From Eubacteriaceae bacterium (GTDB lineage Bacteria; Bacillota; Clostridia; Lachnospirales; Lachnospiraceae), in contig CAJTFB010000015.1 in the NCBI GenBank assembly GCA_910575665.1, positions 28,794-92,793 of the forward strand: a stretch of 64,000 nucleotides of DNA. The letters run 5' to 3'. A program made the translations under genes and the position numbers. This document shows positions 45,672 to 55,186 of this stretch, piece by piece. Within the stretch, counting starts at the first letter, position 1, and each line of letters starts with the position of its first letter. Under the pieces are notes generated by a model. The model was not told the origin of the DNA, did not search any database, and saw only the letters and a program-made list of their open reading frames with translations.

Positions 45672-46589
45672 CTATGACAAAAGTTTACCATCCAGCTTAT
45701 AAGACCATTTATTATCTTTGTCAACAAAAGCCTTACAGTGAGTAAAAGCATTCAAACTGAGACCATTCATAGCACAGCTGACATAAAAGGAAAAACCTGA
45801 TGAATCTTTTTCCATTTCACGAATTTTTATAAATACTCCACCACGGAAAACAAATCCATAGGCAGGATCATCTACAATACTTCCCTCTGCCTTTAACTCC
45901 TCCATCGTTTTTAGTACTGTCCTTTTTCCATATTTTTCAGAAATAAGCCCAGCCAAAATCTGCTTTTCTGAATCGGACATGCTTATACAATCCGTCAGAT
46001 CGATGGCGATTTGATTTACTGTACCTGCATTTATCATAAGTGTAAACTCTTTTGAGATAATATCAAAATACATCCCCGTCAGATGATCAAATGTCTCAAT
46101 ATCATTAGCAGGTTCTTTGGGCGGCTCAGGTGAATGTTTTGGTGGCTCTGGCGTAACTACAGGAACCACCGAATTCTCCGGCTTTTGAGTCATTGGGGGA
46201 TTTACCGTGTAAGATGCTTTTTTCTTTTCCTTTTTATTCTCCTGAACCATGACCATGACTGTCGTTTTTATACGCTTATTCTTTTTTGAAGCAATAACGA
46301 TCTTTGCCTTCCCGGCTTTTTTCGCTCTTACCACTCCCTTTTTACTAACCGTTGCAACTTTTTTCTTATTTGACTTATATGTTACAATCCTGCCAAGCTT
46401 TGATGGCTTTACTTTTTTAACCTTTAATTTAAATTTACTACCGGGAACTAATGAGATCTTCGATTGATTCATGATGATCTTTCCTTTTAAAGCAGCCTGG
46501 GTATTTACCTCATTTTCTAAAACACATATAAAAACCAGCGCCAGCATCATGATGAAGTATATGGGGACTTTCTTAACTTGTTTTTTCAT
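45672..46589 (-). CDS. Secreted Ig-like (BIG2-type) domain protein
   Basis: A 305-residue protein. An N-terminal signal peptide (MKKQVKKVPIYFIMMLALVF, then CVLENEVNTQA) is followed by a very basic BIG2-like domain (residues ~38-115, with YKSNKKKVATVSKKGVVRAKKAGKAKI split across it). Next come a Pro/Glu-rich linker (PEPPKHSPEPPKEPAND) and a ~130-residue C-terminal domain of unknown type. It is probably secreted or surface-attached, but no sorting motif is seen. AAAGGAG lies 11 bases before the ATG. The partner or substrate is unknown. Confidence 0.72.
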   Translation of the reverse strand: MKKQVKKVPIYFIMMLALVFICVLENEVNTQAALKGKIIMNQSKISLVPGSKFKLKVKKVKPSKLGRIVTYKSNKKKVATVSKKGVVRAKKAGKAKIVIASKKNKRIKTTVMVMVQENKKEKKKASYTVNPPMTQKPENSVVPVVTPEPPKHSPEPPKEPANDIETFDHLTGMYFDIISKEFTLMINAGTVNQIAIDLTDCISMSDSEKQILAGLISEKYGKRTVLKTMEELKAEGSIVDDPAYGFVFRGGVFIKIREMEKDSSGFSFYVSCAMNGLSLNAFTHCKAFVDKDNKWSYKLDGKLLS

Positions 46590-46679
46590 TTTTCACACGC
46601 TCCTTTCACCTTTTCAGGCATTAATCAACAATTACGTTAGATCTCTTCCGTAATCCTGCCATTTTATCTAAATACAGTT

Positions 46680-47243
46680 TTACAAATTGATACTGATTGC
46701 CATAATATTTTGAAAATGCATAAGAAAACTTGTGGTATCTCCATTTTGGGGCTTAGCACCCACTAAATTAAAATAAGAATCATAGGCAGCATCCAAATGA
46801 TCTATCCACCTAACTAGATTGTCGTATGATATATTATTTTTAATATACTTTGCAAAATCCAAATCAATACGTACATGTTTTCCCTGTGGAATTCCTACTG
46901 TTCGGGTACTAAATTTAAAAAATTGATTATCTCCATAATAGATTGTTATAAAATATAGAGATCCTGGATTTTTTAAATTCTTAAAAGTATATCTATATGT
47001 TCCCTTTGAAAACATAATATCTGAATCACTGCTTTCACTCAAATCATATGGACTAGAAAGGCTTACCATATTATATTCTGAATCTAATGTAAAAGTAACA
47101 CTTATTGTAATCGAATCCCATGTTTTATCCACAATCCAATATTCAGGTTTATCTGCTGCTCTTACGTGAGTACATGGTAAAACAACTGCCAATAAAATAA
47201 ACAGACCTCCAAAAAGAAATAAATTTGCTACACATTTTTTTAT
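46680..47243 (-). CDS. Hypothetical secreted protein without a canonical start codon
   Basis: A protein of about 187 residues. A signal peptide (KKCVANLFLFGGLFILLAVV, then LPCTHVRA) precedes a ~155-residue domain I do not recognise (KTWDSITISVTFTLDSEYN; YRYTFKNLKNPGSLYFITIY). AAAGGGGG at 47251-47258 is followed, in this frame, only by ATA ATA; no ATG, GTG or TTG is correctly spaced. The frame runs to a TTG at 47348 that has no site. It is either initiated at ATA or inactive. It is low in GC and has no recognisable partners. Confidence 0.5.
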   Translation of the reverse strand: MKKCVANLFLFGGLFILLAVVLPCTHVRAADKPEYWIVDKTWDSITISVTFTLDSEYNMVSLSSPYDLSESSDSDIMFSKGTYRYTFKNLKNPGSLYFITIYYGDNQFFKFSTRTVGIPQGKHVRIDLDFAKYIKNNISYDNLVRWIDHLDAAYDSYFNLVGAKPQNGDTTSFLMHFQNIMAISINL

Positions 47244-47450
47244 TATTAAACCCCCTTTCCTTTTTATAGTTATTTTATCCCCACTTATAACCAAAAGCAA
47301 GCATATCTTACTAATTATACCACTTTTTTCTTCTTTTTCCCATTGCAAGTATAATAATTACATCTAATTTATTACCATTTGTATACCAATATAAATAAAA
47401 AGACAAATACTATTTTTTGATCGAAATTTACAAAAAACTGACAACTGAAA

Positions 47451-47495
47451 GAGGGAGCCGGAACGGGCAGTAATACTGTCCGTCCTGACTCCCTC
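47451..47495 (-). terminator. Terminator after the SDR gene
   Basis: An imperfect stem (GAGGGAG ... CTCCCTC, extended by several internal pairs) with a short loop, followed on the minus strand by TTTCAGTTG. Confidence 0.65.
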
Positions 47496-47551
47496 TGTTA
47501 CTCCCGCTGATATGTTATCTGCCTGCTTTATCAAAAGCACTGACAATCTGA

Positions 47552-48451
47552 TCAGGAACCAACGATAGTTCCGCCATTGGGATGAAGCACCTGTCCCGTC
47601 ATATAGCCTGCGTCCTCTGAAGCAAGAAATACGTAACAGGGCGATACCTCACAGGGCTGCCCTGCTCTCTTCATCGGAACCTCGGAAGTCTTTGACCCAA
47701 AAGTACTTACCTCTTCTGCCGAATAAGATGCCGGGATCAGCGGCGTCCATATGGGACCTGGAGCTACGGCATTTACCCGGATTCCCTTCCCGGCAAGAGA
47801 CAGTGAAAGCGATCTTGTCAAGGCAACGATGGCTCCCTTGGTGGAACTGTAATCGATCAAATCCTTGTTGCCCTCATAGGCTGTAACCGACGTGGTATTA
47901 ATGATGGAGCATCCCTTTTTCATATACGGCAGGGCATACTGGATCAAATAAAAGAAGGAAAATACATTATTTCTGAAAGTGAACTCCAGCTGTTCATGGG
48001 AAATATCCAGTATACTCCTCTGTATATACTGAACCGCATGGTTATTTACAAGAATGTCCAGGCTCCCAAAAGAATCAACTGTTTTCTCAACGCACATTTT
48101 AGCAAAGGCAGGATCCTTCAGATCTCCTTTTAAAAGCAGACATCTGCCACCCAGCTCTTCGATCCGGTCTGCGGTATCTCTGGCATCCCGCACTTCGTCA
48201 TAATAAACAAGGGCAACACAGGCTCCTTCTTTCACAAAATCATAGGCTACAGCTCTTCCTATGCCACTGTCGCCTCCCGTGATAAGCGCTGTCTTATTTT
48301 CTAATTTCCGGCCTGGCTTACAGCATTCGGATACTGGCTGAGGTTTCATTATATATTGAAGACCTGGCTGCTCCTTCTGATGCTGCGGTGGAAATGAAGT
48401 GGGAAATTCTTTGTAGTCATCTGGTGTATGGTGATTGTTAGATGAATTCAT
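47552..48451 (-). CDS. SDR-family oxidoreductase (general-stress type)
   Basis: A 299-residue short-chain dehydrogenase. The N-terminal extension (HHTPDDYKEFPTSFPPQHQ) followed by ALITGGDSGIGRAVAYDF is typical of the YdaD/YhxC stress-dehydrogenase group. The active-site YSSTKGA is present; the NNAG motif is NNHAVQ. The end GYMTGQVLHPNGGTIVG is normal. The cofactor is probably NADP(H); the physiological substrate is unknown. A 200-base gap upstream and a terminator downstream make it monocistronic. Confidence 0.88.
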   Translation of the reverse strand: MNSSNNHHTPDDYKEFPTSFPPQHQKEQPGLQYIMKPQPVSECCKPGRKLENKTALITGGDSGIGRAVAYDFVKEGACVALVYYDEVRDARDTADRIEELGGRCLLLKGDLKDPAFAKMCVEKTVDSFGSLDILVNNHAVQYIQRSILDISHEQLEFTFRNNVFSFFYLIQYALPYMKKGCSIINTTSVTAYEGNKDLIDYSSTKGAIVALTRSLSLSLAGKGIRVNAVAPGPIWTPLIPASYSAEEVSTFGSKTSEVPMKRAGQPCEVSPCYVFLASEDAGYMTGQVLHPNGGTIVGS

Positions 48452-48484
48452 AGTCTGACCTCCCTTGTAATATGTTATGCGAAA

Positions 48485-48604
48485 TCAGACTTTCATGTTA
48501 AAATCCTGGTTGGGGCTGTATTTCCTTTGGGATAAGCTTATCCTTGTCAGCGTTTTTCCATCAGGCACATACTCTTCCAGGGACTGCCCGCATATTATTT
48601 TCAT
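48485..48604 (-). CDS. Possible small ORF (39 aa), unidentified
   Basis: An ATG-started frame encoding a 39-residue hydrophilic peptide (begins MKIICGQSLEEYVPDGK) in the 209-base gap between the SDR gene and the LRR pseudogene. There is no ribosome binding site in the right place; an AAAGGAG upstream serves a different 19-codon frame. It may be a gene fragment. I do not recognise it. Confidence 0.2.
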   Translation of the reverse strand: MKIICGQSLEEYVPDGKTLTRISLSQRKYSPNQDFNMKV

Positions 48605-48660
48605 GGAAAATACCAGACATATATAAATTTCTCCTTTCGGATTTATTTTGACTAAATCAC

Positions 48661-49106
48661 TTATAACCGCACTTTTTCAATTCCCGATACATTTTGGGGG
48701 GTATAAACCTCCTTCAAGCTACTGCATCCATAAGATGCATCTCGGCCAATAACCTGAAGCTGCTCACAGCCCGAAAATGCACCATTCCCAATTAATGTCA
48801 AACTCTGGGGGAGGGTAACTTTTTCCACATACTTCAAGTCTCGGAATGCACCAGTTCCAATCTCTGTCACGCCTTCCTCCAGCACGATGGATTTAATACG
48901 GTCATAGCATGGATAAGTGGACTCATTACCTGTTTCATCCTCCGTCTTCGCTTCCGACAACTGCTCTTTTGCCGCCTCTTTCTCTGGCACTATTTTTGTC
49001 ACCGCATCGCCGATGGAAGATTTCGTGACTATTTTTTATATGTACTCTGCTTTGCCGCTGACTGATTAGCTGGATACAATGTGACGGCCGTTTTTATCCT
49101 TTCCAT
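48661..49106 (-). pseudogene. BspA-type leucine-rich-repeat protein remnant (frameshifted)
   Basis: The last ~70 residues are an LRR_5 unit (VTEIGTGAFRDLKYVEKVTL; LTLIGNGAFSGCEQLQVIG) of the kind found in surface proteins. The preceding frame is broken: one frame reads METERIK-like MERIKTAVTLYPANQSAAK and stops at a TAG right after a run of six A's; the other frame continues IVTKSSIGDAVTKIVPEK. One extra A would join them. There is no signal peptide. It is best read as a decayed, truncated gene. Confidence 0.6.
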
Positions 49107-49210
49107 TACCAGGTCGGATTAGAGAGAGTTACACGCTGGCATTAGGTACTCCCATCTAGATTATATACAACAAAAAAGGATTTGCAAGGGCGCATTTACC
49201 TCCAACCCTA

Positions 49211-50141
49211 TTATTTTAAATCCATTAAACGATAAGGCGTTATATCAAATGCTCCGTCTTTTTCTATAGTGATCAGGGTTGCCCCTCTTTGTTCCGTGTC
49301 GTTTTCGATTCCCGGCATGGCAAGGTAATCGATGCTGTAACCGTATGTCATGCGGATTCCTTTATATTCCAGGGACTGGTTATTGTAATGATCATGTCCA
49401 AAGAAAATGGCTTTTGTACTGCCCAAATCCACCGCAGTATCAAAGAGCTTACTATCATATTGGGAACAACAAATCTTGTCAATCATCTTTTCACCTAGCA
49501 TTCCATAGTGATAGGTCACATCTTTGCTGCCACTCTCATACAGATCATTTACCTCCTTATATTCTCGCAGCGGAATGTGTGTAAAAATCATTGAAGGAAT
49601 TGTGGCCCTCCTGCCTGGATAGTCTCTGTACAGTCCTTTGGTACCATTCTACCTGATCCTCATGGATATAATCGTACTCATTCAGACCACCGGTTTCAAT
49701 ATAATCATTGGAATCAATCAGAAAAAGCGCCTGCCGCAATCCACCGTCCTGGTTTCTGATCTCGATTAGCTGATTGCTCCTCCCATATACATCCGGCTGT
49801 ATATAGGGGTAAAGTAAATTTTTTGAGGTCTTATAGGACAAGGACTGGAGCAGCTCATCTACTTCTGCCCGGCTCAGTGTCGCCAGGAATTCCGTATCAT
49901 GATTGCCATAAGTAAATGCCCAGGGAATTCCTGTATTCCGCATAAAGTTTGCAAACTGCATAACTGGAGCATTGTTGTTAAAAGAAAAAGACATAATTCC
50001 CATCGGAAAGACAAGATCCCCTGTCACAACAACAAAATCGGGCGTTGTTTCCTGAATAAGCCGATAGCATGCCTTCAATGCCTTTGTATCTTCCCGGATC
50101 GACAATACGCTTCCTCCAAGATGAATGTCTGTCAACTGCAA
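49211..50141 (-). pseudogene. Metallophosphoesterase, frameshifted
   Basis: The upstream part (49557-50141) has LQLTDIHLGGS, VVVTGDL and YGNHDTEF. The downstream part (49211-49591) has IFTHIPLREY and IFFGHDHYNNQ. Together they make one complete calcineurin-like phosphoesterase, but the frames differ by one base near 49585-49600: the first frame runs into YTHSAARI and stops, while the second begins at PSMIFTHIP. Removing one T would restore the frame. The start is also unclear (TTG without a site, preceded by a frame-broken hydrophobic segment). Confidence 0.75.
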
Positions 50142-50673
50142 ATAAAAATGACAAGAATAAAATATACGCCAACGACCACAAGCGCCATGGAAAAAATAAG
50201 ATCCGTTTTGTTACGCAAAAAGATTAATAAACCAAGAAAAAACAAATAGTATCCTGTTGAAAACAGACCAATTCTCCGCATTTCACACAAATACTCTGTG
50301 GAATAAAAGACAAATTCAGAACAAGAGCAAAAACAAAATTAAAACAAAATGCGATAAGCAAAGAGATCAGGCAGTTATTTCGCCTAAGCTTTTTTTCTAC
50401 CTTCTGAAATGCACTCTTGTCCAATATCTCAATTTCCTTTTCCGATACGTACTGCGGAGTTCCGATGCCCAAATAAGAACTAATGTTTTCAACGGAATTC
50501 GAGTGGATCAGGAAATTACCCGCTGACTCAACAGGATGGATCCCCTGTTCCTGGCCTTCCTCATACTTTTGTATCGCAGAAGACATGAGTGTTTCCTTGC
50601 ACAGTTCATTTTTCCTTGAAAATGGAAGTGATTGAAAAAGCAGATCAATCGCTCGTTTCATTGTGTCTCGCAT
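50132..50673 (-). pseudogene. Membrane protein, frameshifted
   Basis: The first ~130 residues (MRDTMKRAIDLLFQSLPFSR...) have a soluble N-terminal domain and one transmembrane helix (LISLLIAFCFNFVFALVL). The frame then runs out, while a second frame continues with two more hydrophobic helices (STGYYLFFLGLLIFLRNKT; MALVVVGVYFILVIFI) to a TGA at 50132. A one-base shift near 50280 would join them. It resembles a small three-helix membrane protein with a permease-prefix-like domain; function unknown. Confidence 0.55.
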
Positions 50674-50714
50674 TAAAGTATCCCTTTCTTTTCATTGTCG
50701 TTAGATCGCAAAAA

Positions 50715-51548
50715 TCAAATATTAACCTTTGTAACAAGCTCCTCATAAGTCATTTTATTCAATGCAAAATCCAGCATGGCCAGATGCCTTTCTTCGCCCT
50801 CTGTGTGCGGCCTGTTAACACATTGATTCAACAATTCCATTTCATTTTTCATTGGACTAAGCACGTTTCTTCTCTTTGAGAAAGCTTCATAGTAGCGGAC
50901 GCCAAATTTTCTCTGGGAAATTGCATTTACATGGATCCCATCCGGATTTGATGTCAGCCCTTCTGCTGTTACAAAATACGTATTGTCCTGCTCTTCGGCA
51001 AATCTTAATAATTCACGATTCACCAATTCATATTCTGTACACTTCATTCCAAACCTGGTTTTCCCCAAAAAATCTCCCAGCCCTCCGATGATAAAGGGAA
51101 CTTCAAAGGCATGCAGTTCTTTTCGCAGTGTTTCCACTATAACCTTCAGTTTTTCGTAATACATCTTATACTTCCCGTCAAAACTATCATTTTCCCCTTG
51201 ATGCCATAAAACAGCTGTCAGTTCACTATCCTGAATGGCAAAGCGTGCCTGGCTGACTGCATGTTTAAAAAAAGTATTATGGATCGACCAATCGTCTAAA
51301 GAACTTCCACCTTCTGCGCAGGGGATTAACCCAATCTTTTCTGTTTCATTTTCCATACACCACATAGAAGCAAAGGAACCTGCAGGTCCAATCCCCGCGA
51401 CAGGACGGTCATAGTTTATAGGTTCCGTCATGATCTGCCATCTTCCATTACGAAGCATTTGAATTCTCTCGCTGCAGATTATAGGAACTTCATTTATAAA
51501 ACCACGCCCAGCCATATTTGACTGCCCGATCATTAAAACAGATTTCAT
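50715..51548 (-). CDS. Sialate O-acetylesterase-domain (SGNH) esterase
   Basis: A 277-residue SASA-type SGNH hydrolase. The nucleophile block MIGQSNMAGRG, the Asn/Gly block LWHQGENDS and the catalytic DGIHVN are all intact. There is no signal peptide, so it is cytoplasmic. It may remove acetyl groups from imported sugars, but no sialic acid genes are in the window. It lies just upstream, on the minus strand, of the frameshifted gene cluster and is itself intact. Confidence 0.87.
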   Translation of the reverse strand: MKSVLMIGQSNMAGRGFINEVPIICSERIQMLRNGRWQIMTEPINYDRPVAGIGPAGSFASMWCMENETEKIGLIPCAEGGSSLDDWSIHNTFFKHAVSQARFAIQDSELTAVLWHQGENDSFDGKYKMYYEKLKVIVETLRKELHAFEVPFIIGGLGDFLGKTRFGMKCTEYELVNRELLRFAEEQDNTYFVTAEGLTSNPDGIHVNAISQRKFGVRYYEAFSKRRNVLSPMKNEMELLNQCVNRPHTEGEERHLAMLDFALNKMTYEELVTKVNI

Positions 51549-51579
51549 TGTAACCTCCCTATTCTACTTAAAAACTTCT

Positions 51580-52302
51580 TTAGTCCCACCAGAAATACCA
51601 CACATCGGATTCTGCAAGCCCGGCTGCCAGTTCAGATACCTTATAAGTACGGGTTCCCTGATCAATCCGGTCCGGGCAAAAAGCATAATGTTCTTTGGCA
51701 GCCTCGATGCTGTCCATATTATTTAATCCGAACGGGGCATAAAATTCCATAACATCATGGGTAAATACGGCGGGAACTGCCTTGTATTTCTCATACCAGT
51801 ATTTACATACAGCAATCATTTCCTCTGGTCCAGGACACTCGTTCCATCCACCCATAGGCAGATAGCCGATAATCTCCCATGGATTTTTCACAGGAATCTC
51901 TAACAGCAAGGTATCCGCCTCTAACATTCCATCATCAAAAGATATATATCCAGAAAATTCATGCAGTACTTCGCCTTCTGTTTCTTCTCCTATAAAATCT
52001 TCCCATTCCTGTTCCTCAAACTCTTCCGTATACTCTTCCAGGCGTTCCTTCAAAATATCCCTGCCGTTGTTTCCGCAGCCAGTAATAATTTCTTCTCTGT
52101 CATATTCTTTACTAACTACTTCTTCCAGCCATTCCACCACATATTCATCCAAACAAATAACTGCCGGATAAACACCCTTCGCTTTACCATTCTCATAAGC
52201 CGCTTTATATGCCTGTTCCACTAATTCGGGACTACTTCCTTTTTCAAATAAAGTATAGCTGCATTCAAAGCTTTCTGCTATTTTTTTAATAGTATCATCC
52301 AT
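51580..52302 (-). CDS. DUF4253 domain-containing protein
   Basis: About 240 residues. The C-terminal ~105 residues (PWEIIGYLPMGGWNECPGP, then AVFTHDVMEFYAP) are the DUF4253 domain. The N-terminal part is acidic. GGAGG lies nine bases before the ATG at 52302; the frame is open to 52365 but without a site. DUF4253 proteins are found widely, often near toxin-immunity or polymorphic-toxin genes; a role as an immunity-type protein is only a guess. Confidence 0.7.
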   Translation of the reverse strand: MDDTIKKIAESFECSYTLFEKGSSPELVEQAYKAAYENGKAKGVYPAVICLDEYVVEWLEEVVSKEYDREEIITGCGNNGRDILKERLEEYTEEFEEQEWEDFIGEETEGEVLHEFSGYISFDDGMLEADTLLLEIPVKNPWEIIGYLPMGGWNECPGPEEMIAVCKYWYEKYKAVPAVFTHDVMEFYAPFGLNNMDSIEAAKEHYAFCPDRIDQGTRTYKVSELAAGLAESDVWYFWWD

Positions 52303-52425
52303 TTTCTTTTCCTCCTTATAAAGTAAATTTACCCCCCTATCAATATAATTAGAAAAGGTTAACAAACATAGATAATATGCATAAAATGAAGTTAATTACT
52401 GCAGTGATAAGGGAGAAATATTAAA

Positions 52426-52983
52426 ATGCGTTTTACTCATAATAACTCATGTTGCAATCCATGCTGTGAGGGGCCTCAAGGCAAAACTGGTCCATAGGGA
52501 CCTCCGGGTGAAATGGGACCACAGGGACCGGCGGGATCCGGGGTACAACCCGTGCATTTTAATGCTGTTATACCAGGCGGCTTTCAGACCATCTCTCCAG
52601 AGGGTGATGTTAACTTTCTGATTGCATATCAGTCCGGTGATTTTTCGTTTACCCCAAATACAGCGGAGATTACCGTCAATACGGGAAGCGTCTATCGGAT
52701 CGACTACTCCTTATTGATCCGTCCAGCTTCCGGATTGCTCAATATTGCTTATGCAGTAGCTATTAATGGACTGGTGAATCCTTTGTCTTTTTTTGGCACT
52801 TATTCTGATGAGCTTACCGATACAAAACGTACTCAGTTAACCGGTATGTTCATTACCTCCATCGAAGCCGGTTCAACCGTCGTACTTCGCAACAAGTCCA
52901 CCAGTACAGATTATCTGGCTGGGACGGGAATTGACAATCAGGCGGTCAATCATGCTTCGATCTTATTACAACGAATTGCTTAA
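52426..52983 (+). pseudogene. Collagen-like surface (BclA-type) protein with an in-frame amber codon
   Basis: The frame opens at an ATG with AGGGAG ten bases upstream and encodes MRFTHNNSCCNPCCEGPQG, then Gly-X-Y repeats (GKTGP, stop, GPPGEMGPQGPAGSG) and a ~145-residue C-terminal trimer domain (VHFNAVIPGGFQTISPEGDV...). Codon 24 is TAG at 52495-52497, where an amino acid such as Gln (CAG) or Arg would fit the X-Y pattern. The rest is intact to the TAA. It is either a recent nonsense mutant, read through, or restarted at the ATG at 52513. BclA-like proteins coat spores or cells. Confidence 0.7.
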
Positions 52984-53288
52984 TCTTATAGACCAGCTTA
53001 ATCTCTTAATTTAAGTGTACCACACGCATTTTCAAAAGACAACACAGAAATATGGGACAATAGATAACATAAGGATACAATAAAAAACTGATAATGGGTT
53101 TTTACTCACTACCAACTATCCAATCTTCTCTCTTACTGTATACACATTTTTTTCTATCGTTTGTGTAAACTGTTCCATACACCCATCTTTTTTAACTGTA
53201 TGCACTATATACACAGTGAAATACCATACTCCATTTTAGATAATCCCACTTAAAATGAATCTCCATGTCCTTGCACGCCTCGCTAATC
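52984..53288. other. Intergenic region without a recognised gene
   Basis: About 305 AT-rich bases between the collagen-like gene and the small minus-strand ORF. There are TATACAC-type motifs and short direct repeats, but no convincing terminator, tRNA or ORF. Confidence 0.4.
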
Positions 53289-53462
53289 CTATGCGGCCAC
53301 TCTATCCTTTGGATAATAGGTATACATAATATTAATATTTCTATGGGGTCTGCCCAATGTATGCAAAATGTAATCCTGGTTCACATACTCTGCCCTCTCG
53401 CTGCCATCTCCCAAATCCAGTCCCATCACTGCGGGCTTCAAAAATACTTTCCTCGCCTTCAT
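53289..53462 (-). CDS. Small unidentified protein (57 aa)
   Basis: A 57-codon frame with a very good ribosome binding site (AAGGAGG five bases before the ATG at 53462). The peptide is mixed charged and aromatic: MKARKVFLKPAVMGLDLGD, then YVNQDYILHTLGRPHRN and a Tyr-rich end. It has no signal peptide or transmembrane helix. It stands alone in an intergenic stretch of nearly 900 bases. I do not recognise it; a short precursor peptide or an orphan small protein is possible. Confidence 0.45.
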   Translation of the reverse strand: MKARKVFLKPAVMGLDLGDGSERAEYVNQDYILHTLGRPHRNINIMYTYYPKDRVAA

Positions 53463-53772
53463 CGTCTCCTCCTTAAGCAATCCCCCTGTACTTCGCCATT
53501 CTATCCGATGCAATACAGCATGCACTACACCACGAATATCGTGGCAGTCACATCAAATAAGCGGGGACGTTATATTTGCATTTCCTTCTCAAAATAACAG
53601 TTTCTCCTAGCAAAAAATAGAATATTCCAATATCAATGCAGAATAAATCTATCCAGAAATGAAGATTCAGAATGGCACGGACAATGGAGATTTTCAGATG
53701 CCTTCCTAACGAAGGACTTCCACCAACCGTTCTACGGGCATCCTCCCAAAATCACCCACAATCTCTCTCGCG
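53463..53772. other. Intergenic region without a recognised gene
   Basis: No gene seen. A palindrome CCACGA/TCGTGG lies near 53529-53544, directly upstream of the small ORF's ribosome binding site region. Confidence 0.4.
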
Positions 53773-53822
53773 GATAAGAAAAGCACTCCTAAAGATACCG
53801 CAATGTATCTCTAAGGGTGCTT
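53773..53822 (-). terminator. Terminator of the que operon
   Basis: A long hairpin (53781-53822, AAGCAC...GATAC / GTATC...GTGCTT with a 6-base loop and one or two mismatches) followed by TTTTCTTAT on the minus strand, 50 bases after queF. Confidence 0.8.
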
Positions 53823-53875
53823 ATGCACGGTAGTCCATATGCTACTCGTTTCCGTCATTGCTTTTTCATATGCTA

Positions 53876-54367
53876 TCACCTATTATCCACCCGCTCCGGG
53901 TACATGTCATGGCGGCTCAGCCGCTCAAAGGCCACCTGTTCCCACCTGGTTTCCGGCTTGCCATAATTACAGTACGGGTCAATGGAAATGCCCCCCCGGG
54001 GCGTGAACTTTCCCCACACCTCAATGTATTTCGGGTCCATCAGATGAATCAGATCCTTCATAATGATATTCACGCAGTCCTCGTGAAAGTCTCCGTGATT
54101 CCGAAAACTAAACAGATATAATTTCAACGACTTGCTCTCCACCATCTTCTCCCACGGCACATAGGATATAATGATATTGGCAAAATCTGGCTGTCCCGTA
54201 ATGGGGCATAAACTAGTAAACTCCGGACAGTTAAACTTCACAAAATAATCATTTTCCGGATGCTTGTTCTGAAAAGTCTCTAGCACCTGCGGAGCATAGT
54301 CATCGGGATATTTGGTCCCCTGGTTTCCCAGCAATGTGATCGTTCCTTCCTGTTCTCTCCCTGGCAT
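53876..54367 (-). CDS. queF: NADPH-dependent 7-cyano-7-deazaguanine reductase
   Basis: A 163-residue type I QueF that reduces preQ0 to preQ1. The nucleophile Cys is in [20 protein letters not shown], the signature [16 protein letters not shown] and GDFHEDCVN are present. It is the last gene of the five-gene queuosine operon, 21 bases after queC. Confidence 0.95.
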   Translation of the reverse strand: MPGREQEGTITLLGNQGTKYPDDYAPQVLETFQNKHPENDYFVKFNCPEFTSLCPITGQPDFANIIISYVPWEKMVESKSLKLYLFSFRNHGDFHEDCVNIIMKDLIHLMDPKYIEVWGKFTPRGGISIDPYCNYGKPETRWEQVAFERLSRHDMYPERVDNR

Positions 54368-54388
54368 ATTCTCTCCTCCTATTCTAAT

Positions 54389-55066
54389 TTACAAAGCCGG
54401 GTCTTCCACGCCATTGATGCGAAAAGCCTTCTCCCTGTCAATGCAGGTTCCACACACGCCGCAGGGTCTCTCCCGCCCCTCATAGCAACTCCAGGTGAGA
54501 TGATAGGGGACCTGCAGTTCCAGCCCCCTCTTCACTACCTCCCATTTGGCAAGGCCAACGAAAGGCGCCTCCACCTTCAGCTGCTCGCCGCTGCCGATAA
54601 AAATGGCATCTGAAATCGCCCGATGAAATTCCATGCTACAATCCGGATAGGCATTTCCTGCCGCATCATCCCCATGGGCGCCATAGTAAATCACGCCGCA
54701 CCCCTTAGACAATGCCAGGCTTGCCGCCGAGGAGAGAAAGAGCCCATTGCGAAAGGGCACATAGGTAGACACCGGCCTTCCCTCCGTCTTCTTCAACTGC
54801 TCCCCATAGTCTTCCTCGGGAATCTCCTGCCCAGAATGCTTTAGCAGGGAACAGTCGCTGTAGGCAAATATCTTCGCCAAGTCCAGGGACAGATACTCCA
54901 CGCTGTAATATTCCGCCACGGCCCTGGAAGCCTGCAATTCCTTATCATGCTTCTGTCCGTAGGAGACAGACAGGGCGACCACCTGCTCCCTTCCGTATCT
55001 CTCCACAGCCATGCCCAGGCAAGTGGTGCTGTCAATGCCTCCGCTGGCAAGTACCATCGCTTTCAT
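54389..55066 (-). CDS. queC: 7-cyano-7-deazaguanine synthase
   Basis: A 225-residue ATP-dependent enzyme converting CDG to preQ0. The PP-loop LASGGIDSTTCLGMA and the zinc cysteines in CYEGRERPCGVCGTC are present. It lies between folE and queF in the preQ1 operon. Confidence 0.96.
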   Translation of the reverse strand: MKAMVLASGGIDSTTCLGMAVERYGREQVVALSVSYGQKHDKELQASRAVAEYYSVEYLSLDLAKIFAYSDCSLLKHSGQEIPEEDYGEQLKKTEGRPVSTYVPFRNGLFLSSAASLALSKGCGVIYYGAHGDDAAGNAYPDCSMEFHRAISDAIFIGSGEQLKVEAPFVGLAKWEVVKRGLELQVPYHLTWSCYEGRERPCGVCGTCIDREKAFRINGVEDPAL

Positions 55067-55186
55067 AAGTCTAACTTCCTCTCTTTCATCCGCATATATT
55101 CACTGCCATGCCAATCAGCCCCCCGCAGCAGTTTTGAAGCATCGCCAATATCTCTTTGAGCAGGGCCAATCCCTTCCTATCTCATC

